The position numbers and the translations under genes were made by a program. The notes under the pieces were generated by a model. The model saw only the letters and a list, made by a program, of their open reading frames with translations, was not told where the DNA came from and ran no database searches. Positions 33,349 to 40,271 of a stretch of 40,271 nucleotides of DNA are shown here, piece after piece; position 1 is the first letter of the stretch; the number at the start of each line of letters is the position of its first letter. This DNA comes from Caulobacteraceae bacterium (GTDB taxonomy: Bacteria > Pseudomonadota > Alphaproteobacteria > Caulobacterales > Caulobacteraceae). Where the stretch lies: positions 1 through 40,271 of the forward strand of contig CANJLQ010000021.1 of assembly GCA_947475735.1 (NCBI GenBank), written 5' to 3'.

Positions 33349-34638
33349 ATGCTATCAGCCGCAGAAATCGACGACGCGCTCGGATCAACCGGACGGCAGG
33401 ATGGAATGACCAGGAACACCAGGCCGCTCTCGCTGCGGGTGCCGGAGCCCTCGGGCCGTCCCGGCGACGCGCCGGATTTCAGCCATCTGAAGCTCGACGC
33501 CGCCGGCGCGGTCGACCGGCCGCCTGTCGATGCGCGCCCGGTCCAGATGCTGGACCTGGCGTTCCGCCTGGTGCGGGTGCTGGACGACGAGGGCCAGGCG
33601 GTCGGTCCGTGGAACCCGCGCCTCGATCCGGAGACGATGCGCCGGGGCCTGAAGGCCATGATCCTGACCCGCGCCTTCGACGACCGGATGCACCGCGCCC
33701 ACCGCCAGGGCAAGACCAGCTTCTATATGAAGTGCACCGGCGAGGAGGCGATCGCGGTCGCCCAGGGCATGATCCTCAGCCGCGAGGACATGGGCTTTCC
33801 CACCTATCGCCAGCAGGGGCTCTTGATCGCGCGCGGCTATCCGCTCGCGACCATGATGAACCAGATCTATTCCAACGCCGAAGACCCGATCAAAGGCCGC
33901 CAGCTGCCGATCATGTATTCGGCCAAGGACTATGGTTTCTTCACCATCAGCGGCAATCTGGGCACCCAGATGCCCCAGGCCGTCGGCTGGGCGATGGCGT
34001 CCGCCTACAAGGGCGACGACAAGATCGCCATCACCTGGATCGGCGACGGGGCGACGGCGGAAGGCGACTTCCACAACGCCCTGACCTTCGCGGCGGTCTA
34101 TCGCGCGCCGGTGATCCTGAACATCGTCAACAACCAGTGGGCGATCAGCTCCTTCATGGGTATCGCGGGCGGACTGGAGACGACCTTCGCCTCCAAGGCC
34201 ATCGGCTATGGCCTGCCCGCGCTGCGGGTCGACGGCAACGACTTCCTGGCCGTCTGGGCCGCGACCCAGTGGGCGGAGGAGCGGGCGCGGACGAACCAGG
34301 GGGCCACGGTGATCGAGCTGTTCACCTATCGCGGCGCGCCCCACTCGACCTCCGACGACCCCGGCCGCTATCGCCCCGGCGACGAGCACGAACACTGGCC
34401 GCTGGGAGACCCGATCGCGCGACTGAAGCAGCATCTGATCGCGCTCGGCGAATGGTCCGAGGAGCAGCAGCTGGAAGCCGAGAAGGACGCCGTCGAACAG
34501 GTCCGCGCCGCCGGCAAGGAGGCCGAGGCCATCGGCACGCTGGGCCAGTCGCGCCCGAGCGTGAAGACCATGTTCGAGGAGGTCTATGCCACCGAGGACT
34601 GGCGCCTGGTCGAACAGCGCCGGGAGGTTGGGGTATGA
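33349..34638 (+). CDS. bkdA1: branched-chain 2-oxoacid dehydrogenase E1 alpha subunit
   Basis: A 429-residue thiamine-diphosphate enzyme subunit. The cofactor motif is WIGDGATAEGDFHNALTFAAVYRAPVILNIVNNQWAISS, and the conserved C-terminal loop HSTSDDPGRYRPGDE corresponds to the phosphorylation-loop region of mitochondrial E1. With E1 beta it decarboxylates the keto acids of valine, leucine and isoleucine. ATG at 33406 (preceded by AGGA) would remove 19 residues and is an equally possible start. First gene of the bkd operon; its stop overlaps the next ATG by four bases. Confidence 0.92.
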   Translation: MLSAAEIDDALGSTGRQDGMTRNTRPLSLRVPEPSGRPGDAPDFSHLKLDAAGAVDRPPVDARPVQMLDLAFRLVRVLDDEGQAVGPWNPRLDPETMRRGLKAMILTRAFDDRMHRAHRQGKTSFYMKCTGEEAIAVAQGMILSREDMGFPTYRQQGLLIARGYPLATMMNQIYSNAEDPIKGRQLPIMYSAKDYGFFTISGNLGTQMPQAVGWAMASAYKGDDKIAITWIGDGATAEGDFHNALTFAAVYRAPVILNIVNNQWAISSFMGIAGGLETTFASKAIGYGLPALRVDGNDFLAVWAATQWAEERARTNQGATVIELFTYRGAPHSTSDDPGRYRPGDEHEHWPLGDPIARLKQHLIALGEWSEEQQLEAEKDAVEQVRAAGKEAEAIGTLGQSRPSVKTMFEEVYATEDWRLVEQRREVGV

Positions 34639-35756
34639 CCGAACAGACCTTCACCGAGGCCGACCGCACCGACGGCATCGAACCCGACATGGCGGACCAG
34701 AACGCCCTGTCTTCCGACGCGCCCGAGACCCCGGCCATCGCGCCGATGAACATGATCCAGGCGCTGAACTCGGCGCTGGACGTCAAGATGGCCGAGGATC
34801 CGAACGTGCTCTCCTTCGGCGAGGACGCAGGCTATTTCGGCGGGGTCTTCCGGGTCACCGATCACCTGCAGAAGAAGCACGGCCTGACCCGCAGCTTCGA
34901 CGCTCCGATCTCGGAATGCGGCATCGTCGCCGCCGCCATCGGCATGGGGGCCTATGGCCTGCGTCCGGTCGTCGAGATCCAGTTCGCCGACTACATCTAT
35001 CCCGCCTACGACCAGATCGTGTCGGAGGCCGCCAAGCTGCGCTATCGCTCCGCCGGCCAGTTCACCGCGCCAATCGTGGTGCGCAGCCCCTATGGCGGCG
35101 GCATCTTCGGCGGCCAGACGCACAGCCAGTCGCCTGAGAGCCTGTTTACCCACATCGCCGGCCTGAAGGTGGTGATCCCGTCCAATCCCTATGACGCCAA
35201 GGGTCTGCTGACCGCGGCGATCGAGGACGACGATCCGGTCATCTTCTTCGAGCCCAAGCGCCTCTACAACGGCCCCTTCGACGGCTGGCACCAGAAGCCG
35301 GTCTCGCCGTGGAAGGCGCAGGAACTCGCCCAGGTCCCGACCGGCAAATACGTCGAGCCGATCGGCAAGGCGCGGATCATGCGCGAAGGCGCCGACGTCA
35401 CCATCCTGGCCTATGGTTCGATGGTGTGGGTGTCCCTGGCCGCCGCCGAGCACGCCGGCGTCGACGCCGAGGTGATCGACCTGCGCACCCTCGTCCCGCT
35501 CGACATCGAGACCATCGAGGCCTCGGTCAAGAAGACCGGCCGTTGCGTGATCGTGCATGAGGCGCCGAAAACCTCCGGCTACGGAGGAGAGCTGTCGGCC
35601 CTGGTTCAGGAGCGCTGCTTCTATCATCTGGAAGCCCCCGTCACCCGTGTCTGCGGTTGGGACACGCCTTATCCGCACGCCTTCGAGTGGGAATATTTCC
35701 CGGGTCCGGAACGGGTCGGCACGGCCCTGAAATCCGTCATGGCGGGAGGACGCTGA
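34635..35756 (+). CDS. bkdA2: branched-chain 2-oxoacid dehydrogenase E1 beta subunit
   Basis: A 373-residue transketolase-like beta subunit: VLSFGEDAGYFGGVFRVTDHLQKKHG, FDAPISECGIVAAAIGMGAYGLRPVVEIQFADYIYPAYDQI, SPYGGGIFGGQTHSQSPE, and the C-terminal VIDLRTLVPLDIETI with EAPKTSGYGGELSAL. It completes the E1 heterotetramer. The N-terminal 35 residues are an acidic extension not usual in the family. Its stop shares a base with the start of E2 (TGATG). Confidence 0.93.
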   Translation: MTEQTFTEADRTDGIEPDMADQNALSSDAPETPAIAPMNMIQALNSALDVKMAEDPNVLSFGEDAGYFGGVFRVTDHLQKKHGLTRSFDAPISECGIVAAAIGMGAYGLRPVVEIQFADYIYPAYDQIVSEAAKLRYRSAGQFTAPIVVRSPYGGGIFGGQTHSQSPESLFTHIAGLKVVIPSNPYDAKGLLTAAIEDDDPVIFFEPKRLYNGPFDGWHQKPVSPWKAQELAQVPTGKYVEPIGKARIMREGADVTILAYGSMVWVSLAAAEHAGVDAEVIDLRTLVPLDIETIEASVKKTGRCVIVHEAPKTSGYGGELSALVQERCFYHLEAPVTRVCGWDTPYPHAFEWEYFPGPERVGTALKSVMAGGR

Positions 35757-37468
35757 TGGGCCGCTACGTCTTCAAGCTGCCCGACGTGGGCGAAGGCACC
35801 GCCGAGGCCGAGCTGGTCGGCTGGCACGTCAAGGTCGGCGACGTCGTGGCCGAGGACCAGATCCTGGCCGACATCATGACCGACAAGGCGACGGTGGAGC
35901 TGACCTCGCCCGTGTCCGGCACCGTCACCGCCCTGCACGGCGAGCCGGGCGTGATGTCGCCGGTCGGTGCGCCTCTCGTGGAGTTCGAGGTCGAGGGCGC
36001 TGGGAATGCCGCTTCTTCTCCCTTCCCCCTCGAGGGGGGAAGGGTCGAGGATGGGGGTGGAGCCCCGATCCCTGAAACGAGCCCGGAAGACTCCGTTGGG
36101 GTCTCTGAATCCGACGACCATCAGCCTGCCTCCACCCCCACCCAACCCTCCTCCCTCGAGGGGGAGGGCTCGAGTTCCGGCAACTACGTCTTCAAACTGC
36201 CCGACGTCGGCGAGGGCACGGCCGAGGCCGAGCTGGTCGCCTGGCACGTCGCGGTCGGCGACGCCGTGGCCGAAGACCAGCTGCTGGCCGAAATCATGAC
36301 CGACAAGGCCACGGTCGAACTGACCAGCCCCGTCGCGGGTCGCGTCTCCGCCCTGCATGGCACGGCCGGTCAGCAGGTGCCGGTCGGCGGCCCGCTGGTT
36401 AGTTTCGACGTCGAGGGTGCGGGCAACGTCGCCGCGTCCGCGCCCCCCTCGAAGCCTGCTCCGCAGGCTTCGGTCCCGCCAGAGGGGGGAAAGACCCCCA
36501 CTCCCGTCTCTCCGCCCCCTGGGCGGAGACCGGCGGCGCAGCCGCCAGAGGCGGGCAAGTCCGTATCCCGCACCGCCCAGACCCCCGGCGTCCGCCCGCT
36601 GGCCTCTCCGGCGGTGAGGAAGCGCGCCCGCGAACTGGGCCTCGAGCTTCAGTTCATCCCCGGCTCCGGCCCCGCCGGACGGATCGAGCACGGTGACCTC
36701 GACGCCTTCCTGGCCGGCGGTTCGCGCCCGGCCGCCCCCGCCGCCACCGGCTCCACCTACGCCCCGGCCGAAGGCACCACCGAGGTCCGCATCATCGGCC
36801 TGCGCCGGAAGATCGCGGAGAAGATGGCCGAGAGCGTCCGGCGCATCCCCCACATCACCTATGTCGAGGAGATCGACGTCACGGCGCTGGAGGAGCTCCG
36901 CGCCCACCTGAACGCCCAGAACAAGGGCACGGACCGACCCAAGCTGAACCTCCTGCCCTTCATCGCCCGCGCCATCGTCGTGGCCCTGCGCGACCAGCCG
37001 CAGATCAACAGCCACTATGACGACGAGGCCGGCGTCCTGACCCAGCACGCCGCCGTGCATCTGGGCATCGCCGCCCAGACGCGGAACGGCCTGATGGTGC
37101 CCGTGGTCCGTCATGCCGAGGCGCGCGACCCCTATGACACCGCTCTGGAGATCGCCCGCGTCTCGGGCGCGGCCAAGGACGGCTCGGCCAAGCGCGAGGA
37201 GCTGACCGGCTCGACCATCACCATCACCTCGCTGGGCACCCTGGGCGGCGTGGTCCATACCCCCATCATCAACCACCCCGAGGTCGCCATCGTCGGCCCC
37301 AACAAGATCGCCGAGCGGGTGGTAGTGCGGGACGGCCAGATGGTCGTGCGCAAGATGATGAACCTGTCGTCGTCCTTCGATCACCGCATCGTCGACGGCC
37401 ACGACGCGGCGGTCTTCGTCCAGCGGATCAAGGGTCTGCTGGAACAGCCGGCGACGTTGTGGATGTGA
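35756..37468 (+). CDS. bkdB: branched-chain 2-oxoacid dehydrogenase E2 (dihydrolipoyl acyltransferase), two lipoyl domains
   Basis: A 570-residue E2. It has two nearly identical lipoyl domains, each starting YVFKLPDVGEGTAEAELV and carrying the lipoylated lysine in IMTDKATVELTSPV (about residues 43 and 183). A subunit-binding domain follows (about 281-316, RPLASPAVRKRARELGLE...RIEHGDLDAFL), then the catalytic domain ending SSSFDHRIVDGHDAAVFVQRIKGLLEQPATLWM with the active-site His and Asp. Many BkdB proteins have one lipoyl domain, so the second looks like a duplication. The linkers at about 85-140 and 222-275 are low-complexity and coded by palindromic DNA. The last 81 coding bases are repeated at 38024-38104. 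Confidence 0.93.
   Translation: MGRYVFKLPDVGEGTAEAELVGWHVKVGDVVAEDQILADIMTDKATVELTSPVSGTVTALHGEPGVMSPVGAPLVEFEVEGAGNAASSPFPLEGGRVEDGGGAPIPETSPEDSVGVSESDDHQPASTPTQPSSLEGEGSSSGNYVFKLPDVGEGTAEAELVAWHVAVGDAVAEDQLLAEIMTDKATVELTSPVAGRVSALHGTAGQQVPVGGPLVSFDVEGAGNVAASAPPSKPAPQASVPPEGGKTPTPVSPPPGRRPAAQPPEAGKSVSRTAQTPGVRPLASPAVRKRARELGLELQFIPGSGPAGRIEHGDLDAFLAGGSRPAAPAATGSTYAPAEGTTEVRIIGLRRKIAEKMAESVRRIPHITYVEEIDVTALEELRAHLNAQNKGTDRPKLNLLPFIARAIVVALRDQPQINSHYDDEAGVLTQHAAVHLGIAAQTRNGLMVPVVRHAEARDPYDTALEIARVSGAAKDGSAKREELTGSTITITSLGTLGGVVHTPIINHPEVAIVGPNKIAERVVVRDGQMVVRKMMNLSSSFDHRIVDGHDAAVFVQRIKGLLEQPATLWM
36020..36168 (+). repeat. nested palindromic element inside the first E2 linker
   Basis: The left end (36020-36044) is an almost perfect palindrome centred on CCTCGAGG with CCCTT/AAGGG arms. 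The right end (36146-36168) is a similar palindrome, CCCTCC to GGAGGG around CTCGAG. Between them TGGGGGTGGA (36052-36061) pairs with TCCACCCCCA (36131-36140). The whole is open in the E2 frame. It looks like a dispersed intergenic palindrome captured within a coding region. Confidence 0.6.
36443..36546 (+). repeat. palindrome cluster inside the second E2 linker
   Basis: Three perfect stems lie in a row: CGAAGCCTGC/GCAGGCTTCG (36450-36472), enclosed by CCCCCCTC/GAGGGGGG (36443-36489); TCTCCGCCC/GGGCGGAGA (36509-36529); and GGCGGC/GCCGCC (36532-36546). All are translated in frame as Pro/Ala/Gly-rich linker. Confidence 0.55.
37385..37465 (+). repeat. 81-bp direct repeat, copy 1 (3' end of E2)
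   Basis: These bases code for RIVDGHDAAVFVQRIKGLLEQPATLWM, the functional C-terminus of E2. They recur at 38024-38104 with 7 mismatches in 81 (about 91% identity). The BrnT/BrnA pair lies exactly between the copies. Confidence 0.9.
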
Positions 37469-37471
37469 TCG

Positions 37472-37786
37472 GTGGACGAGGTCGCGTTCGAGGGGTTCGA
37501 TTGGGACGAAGGCAATCGGGAAAAGTGCCTGAAGCACGGCATGTCGATCTTCGAGATTCAGACCCTGCTGCTGGGCTCGCCGATCCTGATCGACGATCTT
37601 GACCACTCATCCGAAGAAGTGCGGCTCAAGGCGGTGGACCGTCTGCCGGATGGGCGGCCCGCGCTGGTCGTCTTCACCCTCAGGTCCCGCGACGGTCGCC
37701 GCCTCGCCAGACCGATCAGCGCGCGGTATATGCATGACAAGGAGATCGCCCGTTATGAGCAAACCGTGGCCGACACTGACGAGTGA
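37472..37786 (+). CDS. brnT: BrnT-family toxin
   Basis: A 104-residue protein with the BrnT layout: FDWDEGNREKCLKHGMSIFEIQTLLLG at the N-terminus (compare the family's W-D-x-x-K...N-x-x-K-H-G-V), a middle GRPALVVFTLRSRDGRRLARPISARYMHDKEIARYEQ that holds the conserved Arg, Ser-Ala-Arg and Glu-x-x-x-Tyr positions. BrnT is an RNase toxin with a RelE-like fold. GTG start four bases after the E2 stop. The antitoxin gene begins inside its 3' end. It has no relation to keto-acid metabolism and interrupts the bkd operon. Confidence 0.85.
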   Translation: MDEVAFEGFDWDEGNREKCLKHGMSIFEIQTLLLGSPILIDDLDHSSEEVRLKAVDRLPDGRPALVVFTLRSRDGRRLARPISARYMHDKEIARYEQTVADTDE

Positions 37787-38018
37787 CGAAGAGGCGGAAC
37801 GCTTCGTCGATGAAGCCGACCTGTCCGAGTACGACTTCTCGGTCGGCAAGCGCGTGCGTATGGTGTTGCAGGTTCCGGAGGGCTTCGATCGCTTGTCGGT
37901 GAATCTGCCCTCCGAAGACGTGTCCAAGGCCGTGCGCGAGGCGACCGCCGCCGACAAGCCGCTCGCCGACTATCTCGGTGAACTGTTGCACGAAGCTCTG
38001 GCCGCGAAGGCCGCGTGA
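37755..38018 (+). CDS. brnA: BrnA-family antitoxin
   Basis: An 87-residue protein from ATG at 37755 (MSKPWPTLTSDEEAERFVDEADLSEYDFS), overlapping the toxin gene by 32 bases. The N-terminal acidic part matches BrnA's toxin-binding region; the C-terminal half has a ribbon-helix-helix-like pattern. The antitoxin binds the toxin and usually represses the pair. The upstream frame to 37599 overlaps the toxin in another frame and is not used. Confidence 0.78.
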   Translation: MSKPWPTLTSDEEAERFVDEADLSEYDFSVGKRVRMVLQVPEGFDRLSVNLPSEDVSKAVREATAADKPLADYLGELLHEALAAKAA

Positions 38019-38023
38019 GCGCC

Positions 38024-38110
38024 CGCATCGTCGACGACCATGACGTGGCGGTCTTCGTCCAGCGGTTCAAGGGCCTGCTGGAACAGCCCGCGACGCTGTG
38101 GATGGGGTAA
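38024..38110 (+). pseudogene. remnant of the E2 3' end (direct repeat copy 2)
   Basis: This reads RIVDDHDVAVFVQRFKGLLEQPATLWMG and a TAA stop, a second C-terminus of E2 with no gene in front of it. The active-site context DHRIVDG is broken: only RIVDD remains. It begins six bases after the antitoxin stop and ends four bases before the next ATG at 38114. Its mismatches, several of which change residues, fit decay without selection. Confidence 0.85.
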
Positions 38111-38113
38111 CCA

Positions 38114-38539
38114 ATGACCCGGCTCCCTTCGCCGGAGTTGCGGCAGACCTGGCGGCGGAATTGGCTGGCGTCCATCCGGGAGCTGGCAGCTTCCGATTGG
38201 CAGCGCAGCTTCTGGGGTAAGTCCGACAACCCGCACCACAGTTTCGACGAGTATCTTGCCGTGTACTTCGACGATGTCGTCTTCGAGAGCGGCTACGAGG
38301 GACGCGTCGCAGAGGGTCTTCTGTCGTCGCGCGAGGCCGTCGCCGTTGCCGAATTCCACGACGCCATCGATCGATATCCTTCGCCTCCCAACCCGGTGGA
38401 CCACGAGAAGGTTCTGGCCGATCCGGCTTGGGGTAAGGTGGTCGAGGCAGCTGAGCGCGCGCGAATCTCCCTTCTCGCACTGATCGATGACCCTGATGAA
38501 CGTCGCGAACTGCTCCGCGACGAACCGGAATTTCCATGA
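38114..38539 (+). CDS. hypothetical protein between E2 and E3
   Basis: I do not recognise this 141-residue, mostly helical protein ([56 protein letters not shown]...). It has several tryptophans and many acidic residues in the second half, no membrane helix and no signal peptide. Its end overlaps lpd by four bases (ATGA), so it is translated with E3. It follows the E2 remnant directly and may have been the gene next to E2 before the toxin-antitoxin pair arrived. Confidence 0.65.
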   Translation: MTRLPSPELRQTWRRNWLASIRELAASDWQRSFWGKSDNPHHSFDEYLAVYFDDVVFESGYEGRVAEGLLSSREAVAVAEFHDAIDRYPSPPNPVDHEKVLADPAWGKVVEAAERARISLLALIDDPDERRELLRDEPEFP

Positions 38540-39933
38540 CCCAGATCCTCAAAACCAAAGTCCTCATCATCGGCGCGGGCACCGGCGGCTATGTCGCCGG
38601 CATCCGCTGCGGACAGCTGGGGCTGGAGACCGTGCTGGTCGACGGCGGCGACGGGCTCGGCGGGACCTGCCTGAACGTCGGCTGCATTCCGTCAAAGGCC
38701 ATCATTCACGCGGCATCCAAGTTCGAGACCGTGGCCAAGGCGGCGGGCGAGGGGACGCTGGGCATCACGGCCTCGGCTCCGGCCATCGACCTGTCGCAGA
38801 CCGTAGCGTGGAAGGACGGGATCGTCCGTAAGCTGAACGCCGGGGTCGCGGCCCTGCTGAAGAAGTCAAAGGTCAAGGTCATCAAGGGCTGGGCCCAGTT
38901 TTCCGATGCCAAGACCTGCCGCGTCGAGACCGAGGATGGGCCGATCACCATCACCGCCGAACACGTGATCCTCGCGACCGGGTCCGAGCCCGTCGAACTG
39001 CCCTTCCTGCCGTTCGGCGGCGACGTCATCTCCTCGACCGAGGCCCTATCGCTGGATGCCGTGCCGGGCAGGCTGGTCGTCGTCGGCGGCGGCTACATCG
39101 GGCTGGAGCTCGGCATCGCCTATAGGAAGCTGGGGGCCCAGGTCTCCATCGTCGAGATGGCCGACCGCATCCTGCCGCTCTATGACAAGACCCTGACCGA
39201 TCCGGTCATGAAGTGGCTGACCGATCACGGCGTGGAGATGCACCTCGGCGCCCGTGCGGGCGGCTTCGGAGACGGCAAGCTGTCGATCACGACCAGGGAC
39301 GGCGAGCCGCTGCAGCTGGACGCCGACAAGGTGCTGGTGACCGTCGGTCGCAAGCCCCGCACGTCCGGCTGGGGTCTTGAAAACATGGGCGTGGCCATGG
39401 CCGGGCCGTTCGTGAAGATCGACGACCGCTGCGCCACCTCGATGCGTAACGTCTGGGCCGTCGGCGACCTGACCGGCGAGCCCATGCTGGCCCACAAGGG
39501 CTCGGCCCAGGGCGAAGTCGTCGCCGAAATCATCGCTGGGAAGGACCGCCGGTTCGATCCGGTGACGATCGCGGCGGTCTGTTTCACCGAGCCGGAGATC
39601 GTCTCCGCCGGCCTCGGCCCGCTGGATGTCGAGGGTCGCGACGACGTCATCGCCTCGGTCTTCCCGCTCGCCGCCATCGGCCGGGCCCTGGCCATCGAGG
39701 CGGGCGAGGACGGCGGTTTCGTCCGCGTCCTGGCGTCGAAGTCCGACCACCGCATCCTGGGCGTCCAGGCCGTGGGCCAGCACGTCGCCGAACTGTCCAA
39801 CAGCTTCGCCCAGATGCTGGAGATGGGGGCGGTGCTGGAGGACGTCGCCGGCGTCATCCATGTGCACCCGACGCTGGGCGAAGCCTTCCACGAGGCCTCG
39901 CTTCGCGCGCTCGGCCACGCCATCCACATCTGA
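38536..39933 (+). CDS. lpd: dihydrolipoyl dehydrogenase (E3)
   Basis: A 465-residue flavoprotein: FAD-binding [21 protein letters not shown], redox-active disulfide [17 protein letters not shown]-binding [15 protein letters not shown], second FAD motif [23 protein letters not shown], and the C-terminal His-Glu pair in [15 protein letters not shown]. It reoxidises the lipoyl groups of E2 and makes NADH. Last gene of the bkd operon, consistent with an E3 dedicated to this complex (LpdV-type). Confidence 0.95.
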   Translation: MTQILKTKVLIIGAGTGGYVAGIRCGQLGLETVLVDGGDGLGGTCLNVGCIPSKAIIHAASKFETVAKAAGEGTLGITASAPAIDLSQTVAWKDGIVRKLNAGVAALLKKSKVKVIKGWAQFSDAKTCRVETEDGPITITAEHVILATGSEPVELPFLPFGGDVISSTEALSLDAVPGRLVVVGGGYIGLELGIAYRKLGAQVSIVEMADRILPLYDKTLTDPVMKWLTDHGVEMHLGARAGGFGDGKLSITTRDGEPLQLDADKVLVTVGRKPRTSGWGLENMGVAMAGPFVKIDDRCATSMRNVWAVGDLTGEPMLAHKGSAQGEVVAEIIAGKDRRFDPVTIAAVCFTEPEIVSAGLGPLDVEGRDDVIASVFPLAAIGRALAIEAGEDGGFVRVLASKSDHRILGVQAVGQHVAELSNSFAQMLEMGAVLEDVAGVIHVHPTLGEAFHEASLRALGHAIHI

Positions 39934-39954
39934 CGGAACGGCTTCCGTCCGTTT
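39932..39954 (+). terminator. weak intrinsic terminator after the bkd operon
   Basis: GACGGAA pairs with TTCCGTC across a CGGC loop (39932-39949), followed by CGTTT. The stem overlaps the lpd stop codon. The T run is short, so termination may be partial. Confidence 0.45.
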
Positions 39955-40033
39955 CTGACGCATCGGTCGCTTATCGTTGGCTCGATCGGATGCCGTCTTT
40001 CCGGCGCGCCTGCGTACCGACGAAATGTGCACG

Positions 40034-40062
40034 ATGTGCACTCGAAAAACATGAGTGCACAT
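40034..40062. repeat. 10-bp inverted repeat with TGTGCAC motifs
   Basis: ATGTGCACTC (40034-40043) pairs perfectly with GAGTGCACAT (40053-40062) around nine bases. A further TGTGCAC at 40025-40031 makes three copies of the heptamer core. The 190 bases between lpd and the IS contain no gene that I can support; this looks like an operator of a gene lost or lying beyond the IS. Confidence 0.5.
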
Positions 40063-40123
40063 TCCGGCCTCCAGACCCGGGGCGGCGACGGCCGATTGAT
40101 TGGACCTAGGATCGTGTGCTCAG

Positions 40124-40271
40124 TGACGTGACCCCCGTTTCTCATCCAGCCATAACGAGAGTCCTTGGTTGATCTGAGCCGTGATTGGCTGGGGTGGCAA
40201 GAGGCCGGTCTGCGCAGCCATCAACCCGCGCAGCAGGCCGGCCGATGTGTCCGGTGAGCGCCTTTGCGTAG
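40124..40271 (-). mobile_element. 3' end of an IS3-family-like insertion sequence (right copy)
   Basis: This is identical, on the opposite strand, to 2-149, so the two copies face inward with the same end. Its transposase C-terminal frame lies at 40142-40270 on the minus strand. The inner edge at 40124 follows GTGCTCAG. Without the far ends of both elements, target-site duplications cannot be examined. Confidence 0.6.

Noticed and set aside
36020..36546. CRISPR-like repeats in the E2 gene
   Set aside because: The units are inverted, not regularly spaced direct repeats, differ in sequence and are open in the E2 frame.
1..40271. Composite transposon bounded by the two IS copies
   Set aside because: The interval holds core genes (rpe, ppa, hpd, bkd, cpdR, a tRNA) and an independent island boundary at 12060. 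Two separate IS insertions or an assembly break at a repeat is simpler.

Overview
The window looks like a complete contig from a high-GC alphaproteobacterium of the Caulobacterales (Brevundimonas or Caulobacter-like). The evidence is codon usage saturated in G/C at third positions, a cpdR-type response regulator, a TonB-like secreted protein, an M13 peptidase and a branched-chain keto acid dehydrogenase (bkd) operon under an Lrp-type regulator. The taxonomic call is inference. Both ends carry the same 148-bp sequence in opposite orientation (2-149 and 40124-40271). It reads as the 3' end of an IS3-family-like insertion sequence, so the contig probably stops where assembly ran into a repeated IS.

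Region 1 (about 150-12060) is an accessory island with visibly lower GC than the rest. From the left it holds a serine recombinase gene cut by the IS, a small protein with an E-x-K nuclease-like motif, a large enzyme joining a nuclease-like N-terminus to an adenine methyltransferase, and a divergent operon of a MerR-like regulator, a second adenine methyltransferase and a PIN-domain nuclease. That operon has a recognisable promoter overlapped by an 18-bp palindrome. Next come a complete tRNA-Leu(CAA), a two-gene cassette of a two-TM membrane protein and a PD-(D/E)xK nuclease, and a tyrosine integrase. Just beyond the integrase lies the 5' half of another tRNA-Leu(CAA) gene, broken exactly at the end of its anticodon loop. 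That is the apparent attachment site and right-hand island boundary. The content suggests a defence island.

Region 2 (about 12.2-33.3 kb) is ordinary chromosome: an ATP-grasp/flavin monooxygenase pair, a TonB-like protein, fumarylacetoacetate hydrolase-family and 4-hydroxyphenylpyruvate dioxygenase genes (aromatic amino acid breakdown), an asparaginase-cupin-methyltransferase operon, rpe, a heparinase II/III-family protein, an HtrA-like protease, an M13 metallopeptidase, inorganic pyrophosphatase, an N-formylglutamate amidohydrolase, cpdR, tRNA-Val(GAC), a beta-propeller protein and pirin. A candidate 80-nt small RNA with promoter, two hairpins, an exposed CCTCCC motif and a strong terminator lies at 28696-28775.

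Region 3 (33.3-39.9 kb) is the bkd operon (E1 alpha, E1 beta, E2, E3), transcribed away from its presumed Lrp-type regulator across a near-perfect 26-bp palindrome. A BrnT/BrnA toxin-antitoxin pair sits inside the operon directly after E2 and is bracketed by an 81-bp direct duplication of the 3' end of the E2 gene. The E2 protein has two lipoyl domains, and both linkers are coded by nested palindromes that resemble dispersed intergenic repeats.
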